From Desulfosudis oleivorans (GTDB lineage Bacteria > Desulfobacterota > Desulfobacteria > Desulfobacterales > SURF-7): a stretch of 64,000 bases of DNA. The translations under genes and the position numbers were made by a program. Shown here in pieces: positions 44,369 through 53,498 of the stretch. The notes below the pieces were generated by a model. That model was not told the origin of the DNA. It saw nothing but the letters and a program-made list of their open reading frames with translations, and did no database searches. The DNA lies in NCBI GenBank assembly GCA_020723305.1, contig DYJC01000002.1, forward strand, positions 1 through 64,000, given 5' to 3'. Positions within the stretch are counted from its first letter, which is position 1, and every line of letters begins with the position of its first letter.

Positions 44369-45418
44369 TCATCCCGAAAGTAGGTCAATTACTTTTTCTG
44401 CAATTTTATTAAGAGGAACAAGTTGTTCGGCACCGCCTATATTATAGGCTTCTTTCGGCATCCCGAATACGACGCATGACGCTTCATCCTGGGCAATTGT
44501 CCGTGCACCGGCATTTCGCATTGCCAGCATTCCGTTCGCGCCATCCCTGCCCATGCCGGTCAACATAACCCCAACCGCATTCGATCCAACATGTTCTGCA
44601 ACGGAATTCATCATAACTTCAACAGAGGGACAGTGCCCGCAAACCAGGTCGCCTGACTTGACGATGACTTCATATATACCTCCAGAACGTTTCACACTCA
44701 TCTGCTTTGCTCCAGGAGCGATCAGGATTCTGCCCGGCATAATCCTGTCTTTATCTTCAGCTTCTTTGACATCCATAATACATTGACTGTTCATTCTTTC
44801 AGCGAACATTTTTGTAAATCCAGGAGGCATATGCTGGACAATGACGATTCCTGGAGTAGTGATCGGAAATCGGGTAATAATTTCCCGTATGGCCTCAGTT
44901 CCGCCTGTAGATGCCCCGATGGCAATCACTTTATCGGTGGATTCAGCCAGGGCTCTGACTGGTTTCTGTATTCTGGCTTCATCGGCATAGCGTTTCTTCT
45001 TCCAGTGGGAGACATTTGCTGTGGATGCAATTTTAATCTTGGTCCGGAGTTCCATGATCATGGATTCCAACCCCCTTGCAACGTCTGCCTTTGGCTTTGT
45101 CACAAAATCAATCGCACCAAAGGAAAGGGCATCAAGGGTGACTTGCTTGCCTCTTTCCGTCAGGGCACTGACCATGATAACCGGTAAAGGATATTGAGGC
45201 ATTAGTTTTCGGAGAAACTCCACACCATCCATCCTCGGCATTTCAACGTCAAGGGTCAGCACGTCAGGATTGAGTTTTACAATCCTATCCCTTGCAATAT
45301 ATGGATCAGAGGCACTGCCGATTACTGTAATTCCAGGATCCATATTGAGGCCTTTTGTCAGAACATCACGGACAAGGGCGGAATCGTCAATAACCAGGAC
45401 GCGGATCGGTTTTGTCAT
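44369..45418 (-). CDS. cheB: CheB protein-glutamate methylesterase
   Basis: Removes methyl groups from chemoreceptors in adaptation. The N-terminal receiver (VLVIDDSALVRDVL, LTLDVEMPRMDG) is joined to the C-terminal esterase with the catalytic triad Ser in IGASTGGTEAI, His in VQHMPPGFT and Asp in TGMGRDGANGM. The 349-aa length is typical. Start and cheR stop overlap as TAATG. Phosphorylation by CheA would activate it. Confidence 0.93.
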   Translation of the reverse strand: MTKPIRVLVIDDSALVRDVLTKGLNMDPGITVIGSASDPYIARDRIVKLNPDVLTLDVEMPRMDGVEFLRKLMPQYPLPVIMVSALTERGKQVTLDALSFGAIDFVTKPKADVARGLESMIMELRTKIKIASTANVSHWKKKRYADEARIQKPVRALAESTDKVIAIGASTGGTEAIREIITRFPITTPGIVIVQHMPPGFTKMFAERMNSQCIMDVKEAEDKDRIMPGRILIAPGAKQMSVKRSGGIYEVIVKSGDLVCGHCPSVEVMMNSVAEHVGSNAVGVMLTGMGRDGANGMLAMRNAGARTIAQDEASCVVFGMPKEAYNIGGAEQLVPLNKIAEKVIDLLSG

Positions 45419-46308
45419 TAAACATCTCCCTTTCTGTATATCGCTGGTTTGACATATTCATAGGGACAGGAATCTGATCGCAGCGTCTCTGAATGACCGA
45501 TAAAAAGATATCCACCGGGAGTGGTGTGTTGATAGAATCTATTGACCAGGGCATCCCGGGTAGGCTGGTCAAAATAGATCATCACGTTTCTGCATGAAAT
45601 AATATCAAATTGTTTTTTGAATGGAAAAGATTGATTCATTAGATTTAGTCTTCGGAAAGTGATTTCATTTTTTAATCTGTCGGATACAGCCCATTCATCA
45701 TCCCCAATTTTTTTGAAATATTTATTTTTCAAATCAGGTGGCACAAGTCGAATTCTTTCGCTAGAATAAATACCTTTTTTTGCAGCGGAAAGAGCTGGTT
45801 CTGAAATGTCTGTGGCCAGAAGGCCGGCATCCCACAAATTGTATTTGGCCTTAAAGTATTCCAGCATGACGATAACATAAGTATAGGGTTCATCTCCGTA
45901 TGAACAGCCTGCGCACCAGATTCTTAAATCGTTTGAGTTGTTTTTTTTTGGATGGGATTCAATCCCGGGAAGAACGACTTTATTTAAGAAATCAAAATGT
46001 TCTTTTTCACGGAAAAAAAAAGTATGATTTGTCGATATATGATTGATCAGCTCTCCCATTGCCTGACCGGAGGTGTCTGATTTTATGTAGTTAAAATATT
46101 CCTGAAAGGATTGGAGACCATAGGATTTAAGCAACTTGAATAATCGGCCTACAATAAGGGAACGTTTTTGTTCTGTCAGGTTGATACCAAAATTATCATA
46201 AACAAGTTTTCGTATATTATTAAATTCATCGTTTGATAATTGTACCATTCCCTCTGATTGGTTGGGTAAAGTCGCGGTTTGAGTTTTATATAAAATGTCG
46301 GAGGCCAT
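45418..46308 (-). CDS. cheR: CheR protein-glutamate methyltransferase
   Basis: SAM-dependent methylation of receptor glutamates. The 296-aa protein has an N-terminal helical domain followed by the SAM domain: NHTFFFREKEHF, RIWCAGCSYGDEPYT, FDIISCRNVMIYFD and GGYLFIGHSETL. Overlaps cheB by one base. The N-terminal 25 residues are not conserved. Confidence 0.93.
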   Translation of the reverse strand: MASDILYKTQTATLPNQSEGMVQLSNDEFNNIRKLVYDNFGINLTEQKRSLIVGRLFKLLKSYGLQSFQEYFNYIKSDTSGQAMGELINHISTNHTFFFREKEHFDFLNKVVLPGIESHPKKNNSNDLRIWCAGCSYGDEPYTYVIVMLEYFKAKYNLWDAGLLATDISEPALSAAKKGIYSSERIRLVPPDLKNKYFKKIGDDEWAVSDRLKNEITFRRLNLMNQSFPFKKQFDIISCRNVMIYFDQPTRDALVNRFYQHTTPGGYLFIGHSETLRSDSCPYEYVKPAIYRKGDV

Positions 46309-46356
46309 AGTTTTTATTTCGTTCAGAAAAATGGTATTCCGGTAAGGGATTGCATA

Positions 46357-46866
46357 CTATTCCGTTATGGAAGATACCTGTTCCAATTCTTCATCGTAAA
46401 GCAATTTTTGTACATCCAGAAGTATTTTAACCTGGTTGTCGATTTTACCCAGTCCTTTGATGAAGCGGCTCCCGGGTTTGCGGCTAATCTTGGGAGGCGG
46501 ATCTACATCGGTTTCCGGGATATCAATGACATCACTTACCATATCAACCAACAAACCGATGGCACTATCTTTTATCGTGACAACAACGATACAGGTTCGC
46601 TCATCATATTGACGCTCTTCCATTCCAAACCTGGAACGTACATCCATTACCGGGATAACCTGACCCCGTAAATTGATTACGCCTTTAACAAATACCGGCA
46701 TATCCGGAACCTCGGTTATTTTTTGAATCCCTATAACTTCAATGACATACATAATTTCAATTCCATACTCTTCCTTTCCTACATGAAAGGTAAAATACCG
46801 ATCCTTCATGGTATCTTCGCCATCATCATAAAGGTCTTCATTTAAGATTTCTATTTCTTCACTCAT
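46357..46866 (-). CDS. cheW: CheW coupling protein
   Basis: Links CheA to receptors. The 169-aa protein is a single SH3-like CheW domain with the core YFTFHVGKEEYGIEI, VKGVINLRGQVIPVMDVRSRFGM and IGLLVDMVSDVIDI. An acidic N-terminal tail of about 20 residues and a short C-terminal tail flank it. Gaps are 27 nt to cheA and 48 nt to cheR. This supports a receptor array, but no MCP gene is nearby. Confidence 0.9.
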   Translation of the reverse strand: MSEEIEILNEDLYDDGEDTMKDRYFTFHVGKEEYGIEIMYVIEVIGIQKITEVPDMPVFVKGVINLRGQVIPVMDVRSRFGMEERQYDERTCIVVVTIKDSAIGLLVDMVSDVIDIPETDVDPPPKISRKPGSRFIKGLGKIDNQVKILLDVQKLLYDEELEQVSSITE

Positions 46867-46893
46867 ATCATTCCTCCTTGAGTTGTTCTGCTT

Positions 46894-49182
46894 TCAAGCT
46901 GCTACTCTGCTCTGCGCTTTTTTTATCAGTCCCCCTGTATCCAGTATCAGGCTGATTTCACCATCGCCCATAATCGTGCAGCCCGAAATCCCTTTGATGT
47001 TTCCGACGTAATTGGAAAGCCCCTTGATTACTGCTTGCTGCTCTCCAATGATTTCATCAATCAGAATGCCGGCGGATTCGTCTCTGTATTCCACGATAAC
47101 AAGAAGGCCTTCGTGAAGATTTTTACTATCGGGCACAATATTATGCAGTTCATACAGACGAACAACAGGTATGAGTTCATTTCTGACCTGAACCAATTCT
47201 TGACCATCCATGGTTGTGGTTATTTTATCCTCTTCTACTTGTATGGATTCTCTTATGGAAAGTAAGGGGATTGTGTATTGAGCCTTGCCGACACGAACCA
47301 GCATTCCATCGATAATAGCCAGTGTCAGCGGGATACGAAGAATCATTTTTGATCCCTGACCTGGTTTACTATGGATATCAATATGACCTTTGATCTTTTC
47401 GATATTCTTTTTAACAACATCCATTCCAACGCCTCTTCCGGAAACATCGGTAATTTTATCTGCAGTCGAAAAACCGGGCTGAAAGATCAGTTCAAATACT
47501 TCCTGGTCGCTCATATTCATACCCTCTTCTGGAATCAGTCCTTTTTCGAAACCTTTTTGTAGTATTTTTTCCCTGTTCAGCCCTCGGCCATCATCGCTGA
47601 TAACAATCCAGATCTCTCCACCTTCATGTTTTGCCTCAAGCAGGAGTTCTCCCGTCGCTTTTTTCCCAATGGCTGTTCTTTCCTGAGGAGGTTCAATACC
47701 GTGATCAATCGCGTTTCGAACAAGATGTACAAGAGGATCGGCAATCAGCTCTGATACTGTTTTATCAATTTCCGTATCTTCTCCCAATAACTTGAGTTCT
47801 ATTTTTTTCCCTGCCTTGGTAGAGAGATCGTGAACGAGACGGATCATTTTGCGAAAGATTCCTGCAACCGGAATCATTCTGACGGATAAAGTCATATCTT
47901 GGAGATCCCGGACAATTTTATTTAAATGGGTACTGGAACGTTCAAAATTTTCAAATTCATATCCTTTTAAATCCGGATTCCGGGTAACCATGGCTTCTGC
48001 AATTACAAGCTCCCCCACCAGATTGATAAGACTATCCAGTTTGGTCAAATCGACACGAATATCCTGTCGAACAATGGATCTGCTTTTTGCCTGTTCAGGC
48101 GGTTTGGTTTTTTGTAACTCTTTTTCAGATTTGGTTTCAAATGCACTTTTTTCAACTAAAGGGGGAGGTTGGCTTTTTCGGAGGAGGTAAAGGGCCTCTT
48201 CCTGTTCGACTTTTGGTTTTTCAACTTTGGGTTGATTCAGAACGGCTGGGTCGGTATTTTTGGTAGCGGCGATTATATCATCCAGGAAATCTTCAAGAAG
48301 AGGCATATTATCAATCTCTTCCTTACCATTATGCGATATGCCGGCTATGGCTTGACGAAAGACATCGACCATGTGAAGCAGGGATTGTATGGTTTCCGGT
48401 TCCGCTTTCGCCTTTCCACTTTTGATAGCATCCAGAATGGTTTCCGTCTTATGACTCAATTTTTCAAGTTTTGAAAATCCGGTAAACCCACAATTTCCTT
48501 TAAAGCTATGCAAACCCCTGAATGCTTCCAAAATTAATTCATTATCTTCAGGGTCATTTTCCAAATCCAACAGGGCGGATTCGACTTGTTGGAGCTGTTC
48601 ATCACTCTCCTCTGTGAATCTTTGCATCATCTCAGGGCTGATCAGCATTTTGAGGTCGAACTCTTCCTGTCCCTGTTCCGCTGAATCATTTTCTTTCTGA
48701 ATATCATCTGTTTTGGTCTGTACTGTATTGGTTTTTTGATTAATTGGTTCAGATGGAGCAGTATCCGGGATCTGTCCTTTGCCCACTAAAATTCTATGTT
48801 CTAGTTCTTTAATAATGGATTCTGCTTCTGTCTCTAAACCAGCATCAGATTCTGTAGCCTCTATTTGATTCAGTAATAAACCGACAAGATCACATGTTCT
48901 GCATAGTAAATCGGTATTGGTATGATCCATTTTGGCCTGCTCATTTCTAACAAGATCGAGCAGTGTTTCTGCTTCATGGGTAACTTTAACGACAACATTG
49001 AATCCAAGGAATCCAGCAGTACCTTTTACAGAATGGAAAAGGCGGAAGATCAGGTTTGTCGTTTCCGGATTAACTTCTCCACTTTCTATTGAAGATTGTC
49101 CTAATTCGATGAGGTATGGTTCCACTTCATCAATCATTTCACGACTTTCAGAGATAAAGGAAAGGGCGTTTTCATCAATCAT
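46894..49182 (-). CDS. cheA: CheA histidine kinase with two HPt domains
   Basis: Central kinase of the chemosensory system, 762 aa. Two HPt domains with conserved histidines are seen: H50 in FRLFHSVKGTAGFLG and H225 in FRGLHSFKGNCGFTG. Then come a linker (QEEALYLLRKSQPPPL), dimerisation, the HATPase domain (LVHLVRNAIDHGIEPP, ISDDGRGLNREKI) and the CheW-like regulatory domain (DGMLVRVGKAQYTIPLL). Many CheA proteins have one HPt, so two suggests phosphotransfer to more than one partner, in keeping with two CheY genes. It is the first gene of the operon; the promoter must lie in 49183-49300. Confidence 0.93.
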   Translation of the reverse strand: MIDENALSFISESREMIDEVEPYLIELGQSSIESGEVNPETTNLIFRLFHSVKGTAGFLGFNVVVKVTHEAETLLDLVRNEQAKMDHTNTDLLCRTCDLVGLLLNQIEATESDAGLETEAESIIKELEHRILVGKGQIPDTAPSEPINQKTNTVQTKTDDIQKENDSAEQGQEEFDLKMLISPEMMQRFTEESDEQLQQVESALLDLENDPEDNELILEAFRGLHSFKGNCGFTGFSKLEKLSHKTETILDAIKSGKAKAEPETIQSLLHMVDVFRQAIAGISHNGKEEIDNMPLLEDFLDDIIAATKNTDPAVLNQPKVEKPKVEQEEALYLLRKSQPPPLVEKSAFETKSEKELQKTKPPEQAKSRSIVRQDIRVDLTKLDSLINLVGELVIAEAMVTRNPDLKGYEFENFERSSTHLNKIVRDLQDMTLSVRMIPVAGIFRKMIRLVHDLSTKAGKKIELKLLGEDTEIDKTVSELIADPLVHLVRNAIDHGIEPPQERTAIGKKATGELLLEAKHEGGEIWIVISDDGRGLNREKILQKGFEKGLIPEEGMNMSDQEVFELIFQPGFSTADKITDVSGRGVGMDVVKKNIEKIKGHIDIHSKPGQGSKMILRIPLTLAIIDGMLVRVGKAQYTIPLLSIRESIQVEEDKITTTMDGQELVQVRNELIPVVRLYELHNIVPDSKNLHEGLLVIVEYRDESAGILIDEIIGEQQAVIKGLSNYVGNIKGISGCTIMGDGEISLILDTGGLIKKAQSRVAA

Positions 49183-49849
49183 GGTGTCTGCCTCCGGTAC
49201 AGCAACGAAACGTGCTGGGAAAGAATAGACTATCTTACTGTTCTAATTACGATGAGAAAAGCAATCGATCGATTTGAATTGTTTCGCAATAATTAATTTT
49301 TTGATTGTTTGGCACCCAAATCCTTTAGGGCCACCTTGGCGAGATTGTATATTCGATACAAGATAAACTTTGTTAACCATAATTAGCATATTAATTTTAA
49401 ATGATAAAGTTTTTTTTTTATTTTTTTATAAATAATAGATTGTTTGGAATTGTATTTTCCTGAATTTTTCATACATCCATTTCATAGATTTCATCTTGGA
49501 GATTTTTTTTGTGGACTGACTATCTTGCCTAGGATTAAAATTTTTGTCAGGGGTGTGAACGATGTTTGTAACCATAACGAATTACGTTGTTTTCTTTGAA
49601 GTGCTTATGAATAGCAAAACGAAGGTGTATGATGATTATCATTAATTCTAAAAAAATAAGACAGATGTGAAACTTGTTTCAAGTGAAAAATCAGGTGGGA
49701 TCAGGCAAAATTTTGCTTGCAAGATTAGATTGTCATGATATAGAAGGTCGAAGATAGTATTCTATAGTAAAGTTGGATAAATATATGTAAAAATAATATT
49801 TTTTATCCAATAAACCACTTCAAAAAAGAATGGATCACAGGGGAACTAT
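49183..49849. other. Large AT-rich non-coding region between cheA and HD-GYP genes
   Basis: 667 bp with no supported gene on either strand. It must hold the divergent promoters of the che operon and the HD-GYP gene, but no convincing hexamers were fixed. AGGGGAACT just before 49850 is the ribosome binding site of the next gene. No repeat family member was recognised. Confidence 0.45.
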
Positions 49850-51796
49850 ATGTCGGATGATAGACCTCTTTACAATAGCCGGATCATTGGTACATATATC
49901 AAATTAATCAGTAACAAATACAGCTACATCAATGTTACGGAGTTGTTGGAGTATTCCGGTATGACCCCTTACGAAGTAGCTGATCCGGGGCATTGGTTTA
50001 CGCAAAATCAGGCTGATTTATTTTATGAGCGCCTGGTAAAGCTGACGGGTAATTCGAATATTGCTCGGGAGGCTGGATTATATGCAGCCTCACCTGATGC
50101 AATCGGAAGTATCCGGCAGCATGTACTGGGTATGATCGGCCCTCACAGGGTATGTGAAATGATTGGAAAGGCTACTGCGAACCTTACAAGATCTTCACGA
50201 TATGAATCCAGAAAAATTTCCAGCAATAAAATCGAGATCACTGTAACACCGAGAAATGGAATCGAAGAAAAACCATTTCAGTGTGAAAACAGAAAAGGCT
50301 TTTTTGAAGCCATTTTTAAGGTATTTGATAGCAAACTTCCTAAGATTGAACACACAGAATGCATGTTTAAGGGCGGAGATGTTTGCCGGTACATCATATC
50401 TTGGGATAATCAGTTTTCAACAATCTGGAGACGGGCATGTAACTATATTGCAGCATTTACATTTATTTTTTTTATCGTGTGCTGCTTTCTTTTCCCGGTT
50501 GAGCAGTTGCTGAAGGTTTCACCGTTTGCAACACTGATTGTTTTGGTTATATCCTTGTTGACAATGGTGGGAGAAAGACTTGAAAAACAAGAAATGAAAG
50601 ATAGTCTGAATAATCTTAATGATTCAACAGATCAGTTACTTGAGCAAATTGAAATCAATTATAATAATGCACGGTTGATCAATGAGATCGGTCAGGCCAT
50701 CAGTATGCATACTGAGTTGGAAGATATTTTAGCAAAAGTGATACAAATCACAGAGAAACGTCTTGATTTTGACAGAGGGCTGATCCTGCTTGCGAATAAG
50801 GAGAAGACGATATTGGAATTTCGGGCAGGATTTGGATATCGGGATGATAAGTTGATGTTTTTAAAGAATGCCAGTTTTCATTTAAACCGATCTGAATCAA
50901 AAGGAATCTTTGTTGTCTCCTTCCGGGAGCAGAAGCCATACCTGATTAATGATATTGATACAATAGGCAATACACTGTCATTGAGAAGCCTTCAGTTTGC
51001 TAAAAAATTGGGGTCACAATCTTTTATTTGCTGTCCAATTGTCTGTGATGGAGAGCCATTGGGGATACTTGCGGTGGACAATATAAAGACCAAAAGGCCA
51101 TTATTGCAGAGCGATATGAATCTATTGATGGGTATTGCACCCGTAATCGGAGTAAGCATACGCAATGCAGAACTCCTGAAAGCTCGTACCGAACAGATGA
51201 ACTCTATTCTGGAAGTAATGGCTGCCAGCATCGATGCTCGAGATCCTATGACTGCCGGCCATTCGAAAAAAGTTAAAGAATATGCACTCGGCATCTGTGA
51301 AGAACTGGGGCTTTCAAATGACTATAGCGAGGTCGTCGGAGTCGCTGCATCCCTTCATGATTATGGCAAGATCGGTGTTCCTGATTCACTTTTAAAAAAA
51401 GAGGGAACATTAACAGGCGAGGAGTATGAAATTATTAAAACCCATGCGGAAAAGACCCAAAGGATTTTATCCCAGATGAAATTTGAAGGTATGTTGCGCC
51501 AGGTTCCTGAGATTGCGGGTGCTCACCATGAAAAATTGGATGGCAGCGGCTACCCTATGGGGTTAAAAGGAGATGAAATCCCGCTTGGGGCTCAGATCAT
51601 TGCGGTTGCAGATTTTTTCGAGGCAATCACGGCAAACCGACACTATCGAAACCCCATGCCTGTTGATAAAGCTTTTCGACTTCTCAGGGATGAGGCCAAG
51701 ATTCATTTTCGCGAAAAAATAATCGAGGCATTTACTCGTTACTATACAAAAAAATATAACATGGGAAAAAATTTAAAACTGGTTTCTTCTATGTAG
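49850..51796 (+). CDS. HD-GYP domain protein with GAF and N-terminal sensor
   Basis: Probable c-di-GMP phosphodiesterase, 648 aa. The N-terminal 190 residues resemble a 4-vinyl-reductase-like sensor, ending in ECMFKGGDVCRYI. A double membrane segment follows (FTFIFFIVCCFLFP and ATLIVLVISLLTMVG). Then a coiled coil, a GAF domain (about 285-445) and HD-GYP: HD in ASLHDYGKIG, and the GYP stretch HHEKLDGSGYPMGLKGDEIP. The active-site histidines are intact, so it is probably active. Its stop overlaps tail-to-tail with the methyltransferase gene. Confidence 0.83.
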   Translation: MSDDRPLYNSRIIGTYIKLISNKYSYINVTELLEYSGMTPYEVADPGHWFTQNQADLFYERLVKLTGNSNIAREAGLYAASPDAIGSIRQHVLGMIGPHRVCEMIGKATANLTRSSRYESRKISSNKIEITVTPRNGIEEKPFQCENRKGFFEAIFKVFDSKLPKIEHTECMFKGGDVCRYIISWDNQFSTIWRRACNYIAAFTFIFFIVCCFLFPVEQLLKVSPFATLIVLVISLLTMVGERLEKQEMKDSLNNLNDSTDQLLEQIEINYNNARLINEIGQAISMHTELEDILAKVIQITEKRLDFDRGLILLANKEKTILEFRAGFGYRDDKLMFLKNASFHLNRSESKGIFVVSFREQKPYLINDIDTIGNTLSLRSLQFAKKLGSQSFICCPIVCDGEPLGILAVDNIKTKRPLLQSDMNLLMGIAPVIGVSIRNAELLKARTEQMNSILEVMAASIDARDPMTAGHSKKVKEYALGICEELGLSNDYSEVVGVAASLHDYGKIGVPDSLLKKEGTLTGEEYEIIKTHAEKTQRILSQMKFEGMLRQVPEIAGAHHEKLDGSGYPMGLKGDEIPLGAQIIAVADFFEAITANRHYRNPMPVDKAFRLLRDEAKIHFREKIIEAFTRYYTKKYNMGKNLKLVSSM

Positions 51797-52610
51797 CATC
51801 AGCCCCGGAACGTTTTATGCCTCTACAGGAGATGATCGGTGTATACGTGAATCGCCTCGGGTCGGAGAAGAAATTTTTAAACTCCTCAAAAAATTCTTCA
51901 TATCCTCCCTCATATTCTTCAAATTTGTACCCTGAATTTTTTCCAGCGATCTCTATTTTTTTAATCCAGTTAAAGGCATCTACCGGGGTGAGTTCACCAT
52001 AAATGAGATGATGTGGTGCTAAGCTCACTTCAATGTCTGAATAGTTGAGATCGTAAAGAAATGAGTATAATTTTATTCCTGCATATGGATCAAAGTCAGC
52101 ATGTTTTTCAAGTAAGGACATGATTTTCAGCATGGACTGTTTTAATCTGTCGGAAAGACCAAAATGATTAAGGCAGTTATAGTCGAGATCAATGAGGCAG
52201 ATAATCCCGCCCGTCTTTAGAATGTCTGTAAGGCTTTTCACAATTTCAAAACTTTTTGAACGATGATACTCCAGAAAAAAGCGTACCCATATAAAATCGA
52301 ATAAACCAAGATCGGATAAGGGTTGGGTTATGTTTCTCTGCACAAATTTAGTTTTGAGGCCGCCATAGTTGTTTTTGGCATATTCTATTCTTTCCTTAGA
52401 CATATCAATGCCTACGGTTTCTCCTTCGTCTCCTACAAGCTTGTGGAGAAAAGATGTAGTGACTCCTGCCCCACACCCAATGTCTGCGACCCGCATGCCT
52501 TTTTTAATTCCTGCCCAGGTCGCCTGCTGTATGACCGTTTTTTCGTCGGTTTTGAGTATAAGACGAGTGATCTCATCATCGTTTTCCATCAGGTATTTTT
52601 GATCGAGCAT
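51789..52610 (-). CDS. SAM-dependent methyltransferase
   Basis: The 273-aa protein has motif I VADIGCGAGVTTSFL, motif II ETVGIDMS and a downstream FIWVRFFLEY. The remaining C-terminal part is helical. Substrate unknown. The last 8 nt overlap the HD-GYP gene at the tail. It starts at ATG 52610. Confidence 0.72.
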   Translation of the reverse strand: MLDQKYLMENDDEITRLILKTDEKTVIQQATWAGIKKGMRVADIGCGAGVTTSFLHKLVGDEGETVGIDMSKERIEYAKNNYGGLKTKFVQRNITQPLSDLGLFDFIWVRFFLEYHRSKSFEIVKSLTDILKTGGIICLIDLDYNCLNHFGLSDRLKQSMLKIMSLLEKHADFDPYAGIKLYSFLYDLNYSDIEVSLAPHHLIYGELTPVDAFNWIKKIEIAGKNSGYKFEEYEGGYEEFFEEFKNFFSDPRRFTYTPIISCRGIKRSGADAT

Positions 52611-52945
52611 TGAATCGTATCCTTATGAACTATGCCTTTCAGATTACCAGCATCATGTGAGATGCCCATATAACATGGTACTTTGATTTAGTCAATCTAC
52701 AGGTGTTCAGAATTATACGTATTATTTATTTTTTATGTTGTCTTTTATGGGCTTCAGCTAATGATAAACAAATCTTGACGGCAATATGCCAGGATGGTAT
52801 AAAGAAAGACAATTTTTCTTTGCATCTACTGTTTTTTCTCTTCCTTATCTCTCATAGCTCTGAAGGCCTGAAACAGGACAGGATGCCTGAACGGATAATG
52901 ATTTGTTTTGCGTGTTCTGTCTATCCCTATTTTTTGAGGTGGTTA

Positions 52946-53359
52946 ATGAATCCTTTTGATTCAAATAGTCTGTCTGAATCCCGTAAAGAAGATGAGAATT
53001 TTTTTTTGGCAAGACTTCAACTGATTGTCGTGATGTCAAAAGCCTGCTTAGAAGGGTTTCCCATTGGCAAGTATCGGAAGCAAGCAATTATAGAGAATGC
53101 AAATTCTCTTTTTTATTTGTCTCTATTTGCGGAGCATTCAGAGGCTGGATTTGATCATCCGGTAGTCAAAGACTCAATAAAAACCAAACAGTTTTATGAG
53201 AAAGTAAGGTTATTGTCTGTGATGGTAAAAGCTTTTGCTGAAGGGCGACTTATTGGAGAACAAAAGAGAAGAGAACTCCAAGAAAATATCGATTATGTCT
53301 GTGAAACAATTATGTTCAATAGCAAGATCAACAATATTGATTTTTTACATGTTGCATAG
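52946..53359 (+). CDS. Small hypothetical protein
   Basis: The frame is open from 52703 but a start at 52946 (MNPFDSNSLSESRKEDENFFL) is favoured because GAGGTGG lies just upstream and the preceding residues are hydrophobic and cysteine-rich without homology I can see. This gives 137 aa, rich in Lys and Glu, mostly helical, with two similar segments (LIVVMSKACLEGFPIGKYRKQAIIE and LLSVMVKAFAEG..IGEQKRRELQE), which suggests an internal duplication. Function is unknown. Confidence 0.5.
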   Translation: MNPFDSNSLSESRKEDENFFLARLQLIVVMSKACLEGFPIGKYRKQAIIENANSLFYLSLFAEHSEAGFDHPVVKDSIKTKQFYEKVRLLSVMVKAFAEGRLIGEQKRRELQENIDYVCETIMFNSKINNIDFLHVA

Positions 53360-53498
53360 ATTTATGCTGAATATCCCTGCTTCCTCTCTTGAGCAGATAA
53401 CCATTTATTGAATATTATCTGGGTTTCATCCTGAACATTCCTGAACATTTTTATAACATTAAAGATTCCTGATAATCAAAGTTGACATTCAGTGAATA

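Noticed and set aside
49183-49849. Possible sigma-54 promoter TTGGCAC near 49310
   Set aside because: The -12 element (TTGC) is not present at the correct spacing.
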